Positions 61,385-64,000 of a stretch of 64,000 nucleotides of DNA are shown piece after piece. Origin of the DNA: Gossypium raimondii. Its lineage: Eukaryota > Streptophyta > Magnoliopsida > Malvales > Malvaceae. The stretch is from assembly GCF_025698545.1 (NCBI RefSeq), contig NC_068575.1:58475980-58539979 (forward strand), written 5' to 3'. Position numbers and translations under genes: made by a program. The notes under the pieces are model-generated. The model worked only from the letters and a program-made list of their open reading frames with translations, ran no database searches and was not told where the DNA came from. Positions within the stretch are counted from its first letter, which is position 1. Every line of letters begins with the position of its first letter.

Positions 61385-61825
61385 ATGTCTGAACCAGATC
61401 AAGTTGCTAGCTGCACTTACATATGGGCCATCGCTTGCATCTTGTTCATATGCGTCCTCGCCGGTGGCGGTTGCCTTTTGTGTTATATTTTCGTCCCCGA
61501 ATTTCAATCCTCAAAATTGCTCCCTGTCCTTGGTTTTATCTTCATTAGCACGCCTTGGGTATTTTGGATCCTAACCGCAGTGTACAGGTTGATGTCGAGG
61601 GCATTCGGGTTCAGGATGGTATTTGGTTGCTTGTATGGTAATAACACCGCGAAAGTTGCTAGCGTCGGCGACGGCGATACAGCTAAAGACGTTAACGATA
61701 TCGGAGATGCAAAGATTGTGGATGTGAATGTGAAATCTCTCGAGAATGAAGCTGATAGTGTTGGCCAAGAAAAAGAAAACAATGATAAGAATGAAAAGGC
61801 ATTGGCCTCATCCATCGCAGCATGA
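61385..61825 (+). CDS. Small two-helix membrane protein, function unknown
   Basis: A single-exon open frame of 146 residues starting MSEPDQVASCTY. I chose ATG 61385; the frame is open five codons further upstream but without an ATG. Two hydrophobic segments stand out: about residues 13-36 (YIWAIACILFICVLAGGGC region) and about 45-66 (LLPVLGFIFISTPWVFWIL region). They are followed by a short basic RLMSRAFGFRM stretch and a hydrophilic acidic tail (about 80-146) rich in Asp, Glu, Asn and Lys. This suggests a hairpin membrane anchor with a soluble C-terminal tail. I do not recognise the family with confidence. Codon content and composition look genuine rather than random, and no intron is needed. 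Confidence 0.7.
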   Translation: MSEPDQVASCTYIWAIACILFICVLAGGGCLLCYIFVPEFQSSKLLPVLGFIFISTPWVFWILTAVYRLMSRAFGFRMVFGCLYGNNTAKVASVGDGDTAKDVNDIGDAKIVDVNVKSLENEADSVGQEKENNDKNEKALASSIAA

Positions 61826-64000
61826 TGTAAAAAATATTTGGTGAACCATTTGCTAAATTTAATTCCAAAAAGGTTGGGTCTCTCAAGTCATTGATGATAA
61901 CTTTTCACCTGGAATGAGTATTTTTTTCTTTGTTTCATGATTGTAGATAAATTATACCGAGGCTTTTTAAGATCCAAATTGTTGCTTCAATTCAATTCAA
62001 TATAGAGCTAATTAGCCTTCTTTTGTTTATACAATCATAACTTGATGTTGGAATGAAAATGCACATTAGACCTAAGAAGAAGTTTAATCTTGTAATTTTA
62101 TTAGCTAATACCATCTTTGATAATCGGTGTTTTAGAGGGTTGTCCCTTGCTAGATCAAACTTTCTCTTTGTTGTTTCTTTTTTAACTTGTTGGCCTTTCT
62201 CCGTCTCCTAGAGCAGTTCTAGAATAGGGTTTGACTTGGTTTCTCTTGCTTGTTTTGGTCCTGTGCATGTGCTCTTGGGGTTCCTCTTATACCATTCTAC
62301 TTCTAGCCCCATGGCTCGATCCAATGCACAAGCCTGGATTTTCAGGTTTGTGGCTGACTTTCTTTAATGGTTGCCTAATGTTTTTTGTGATAGGAAGACG
62401 TCTAATGATTTTGGATGCTCTCTGACTTCATTTGACAGTTCTACTTTCTTTTCTGCGTCACAGTGATTGAGACAAGTTTTATTTATTTATTTATATTAAT
62501 TTTAAGTATTTAATCAACAATTCAACAATTCAATTATAAAATTATAAAATAAATATACAAATAACGTTATATTATGAGCCTAATTTTTTATATAATAAAT
62601 AAAAGTTTTATCATAATAAAACATATAATGTAACTAAAACTTCAAATAATTTTATGTAAATTTTAATAAATATATTTATTATATAATTTATTTTTGAAAT
62701 TTCTATAAATTATATGATGAAAATATAACTAATTAAAGGTCTACCTATAAGCTAATAACTTTTAGTTGAAAAAATCTCTGTCCAAGTTAATTCATTTTTA
62801 TTATCAATAAAATTGTGCTCTATAAATCTTTTCCTATCAATTTTTTTAACATTAATCTTATTATAGTTTCTTATCATATATGTTTTTTTTATACAATGCT
62901 TAGAACTATCCATAGCCCCCCTCCCGAACCTTTAAATAGGAGGATAATGCGTTTCAGTGCACTTAAACTCATGTCCTCCGGCCAATACCAATCGAGCTAC
63001 GACTCAATCGACTTTCCTATCAAATTTTTAAAAATACAATTTTTCGATATGCATAGCTTGTTTCGGAATATTTACAGCATTCCTTTTGTATAAATATTTT
63101 TATTTATTTTTACAAAATTTCAACTTACTAAATTCATTTGCAAAAAGGGATCCTTAAAAAACTTTATTGAATAAAATAATATATTTGATATATGATTAGT
63201 CATATAATTGTGATTACATAGATACATTCTGTTCAATGTCCTTGATAAAAGGTATAAGAGCATTGATAGAACTAACTCATTGTTTTTTAGGCGAGTAATT
63301 GATGACATTACAATTTTTTCTTTTTGGAAGAAAGTATAAAATATTTAGGGAAGACGCATCTTTTTTAAAAATATTTTAATTTTTAAATTGAAAAATATGT
63401 TTGATAATTGACAATTTATTTTAAACATGAAACATGATCGGTACTTATTTTTCAATAATAGAAATAGAAGAAATAATTTTTTTGTATTTATATAAATTCA
63501 AAACAGGGTATTATAGATTTAATATAAGAAAATTATTAACAAAATATGCATTTCCATGAATTTGAACAAGGGATGATTTCATTTAAAATTAAAAATTTTT
63601 GTTTTTATCAGTACTACAAAACATTTTAGTGAAAACAATAAAAACAATTTTTATTATTTTTATTTTTATATATTTTATATTTTAAAATTTCAACCAAATA
63701 TAATTTCTTCTATGTTTTTTTTCGAAAAATAAAAAAATGACCTCTATTTTATGAAACCAATGGAAGATTAAAATTTCCACAAAACTGTCTCTTTTTTTCT
63801 TTTCGAAATAATTTTATTAGTTCACTTAATATGTTTTATTAATAAATTTAGTTGATTATGTATAAAAATAGATAAAATTTATTAGAAATTCACGTATATG
63901 CATATGAAAATCACTATCTAGAACATAAAAGTGTATTTAAAAATAATATACAATAAATAATTAAATTAATTATGAAATATATACAACAGAGATAATAAAG
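61826..64000. other. AT-rich intergenic region
   Basis: Apart from a SINE (62877-63012), I see no gene or bounded repeat here. Short open frames at 62231-62425 and 62815-63308 have no recognisable protein content; the second group overlaps the SINE. Confidence 0.55.
62877..63012 (-). mobile_element. tRNA-derived SINE, copy C
   Basis: On the minus strand it begins near GTCGATTGAGTCGTAGCTCG, has an A-box-like GTAGCTCGATTGG and a B-box-like ATGAGTTTAAGTGC, then CCTCCTATTTAAAGG and GTTCTAAGCATTGTATAAAAAAAA. The flanks TTTCTTATCA (62867-62876) and TTTCCTATCA (63013-63022) form a 10-bp target duplication with one mismatch. Same family as copies A and B. Confidence 0.75.

Noticed and set aside
61504-61815. 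A 103-codon minus-strand open frame
   Set aside because: It is antisense to the membrane protein gene at 61385-61825, whose plus-strand frame has clear membrane segments and a proper start.

Overview
This is a plant nuclear genome window: AT-rich intergenic DNA, genes with many short exons and GT-AG introns, and several classes of eukaryotic transposon relics. The proteins are eudicot-like. Several dispersed repeats resemble ones I associate with cotton (Gossypium, Malvaceae); that assignment rests on memory and is not proven here. No rRNA, tRNA or CRISPR was seen.

Layout. 1-5.6 kb: AT-rich intergenic DNA with MITEs and a SINE. 5.6-12.9 kb (+): glucosidase II alpha subunit, 6 exons, whose first intron holds two recent tandem repeat arrays and a MITE. 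14.3-17.3 kb (-): a pepsin-like aspartic protease, 8 exons. 20.3-37.1 kb (-): DNA topoisomerase 3-alpha, 24 exons, with two GC-AG introns, two tandem duplications touching splice donors, and a copia relic. 37.1-43 kb: transposon-rich intergenic DNA (Tourist-like MITE, Mutator-type foldback element, LINE relic). 43.1-45.9 kb (+): a shortened ubinuclein-like gene. 47.6-49.3 kb (+): PC4/p15 coactivator of the KIWI type. 50.5-52.9 kb (-): augmin subunit 1. 53.2-58.2 kb: a nested transposon complex. 59.4-60.2 kb (-): SAM-dependent methyltransferase. 61.4-61.8 kb (+): a small two-helix membrane protein. The rest is AT-rich DNA with a SINE.

The genes are unrelated housekeeping functions (ER glycoprotein quality control, proteolysis, recombination-intermediate dissolution, transcription or chromatin, spindle microtubule nucleation); they do not form a pathway. 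Exon boundaries were derived by hand from splice sites and reading-frame continuity; every multi-exon model closes in frame.

The most notable structure is at 53.2-58.2 kb. A Mutator-like element with terminal inverted repeats of about 225 bp carries a captured fragment of a LONGIFOLIA/TRM-type gene (a Pack-MULE). That fragment is split by a 3.65-kb LTR-type insertion with near-perfect 5-bp target duplication, and the insertion itself holds a 423-bp hAT-type MITE with perfect 8-bp target duplication.
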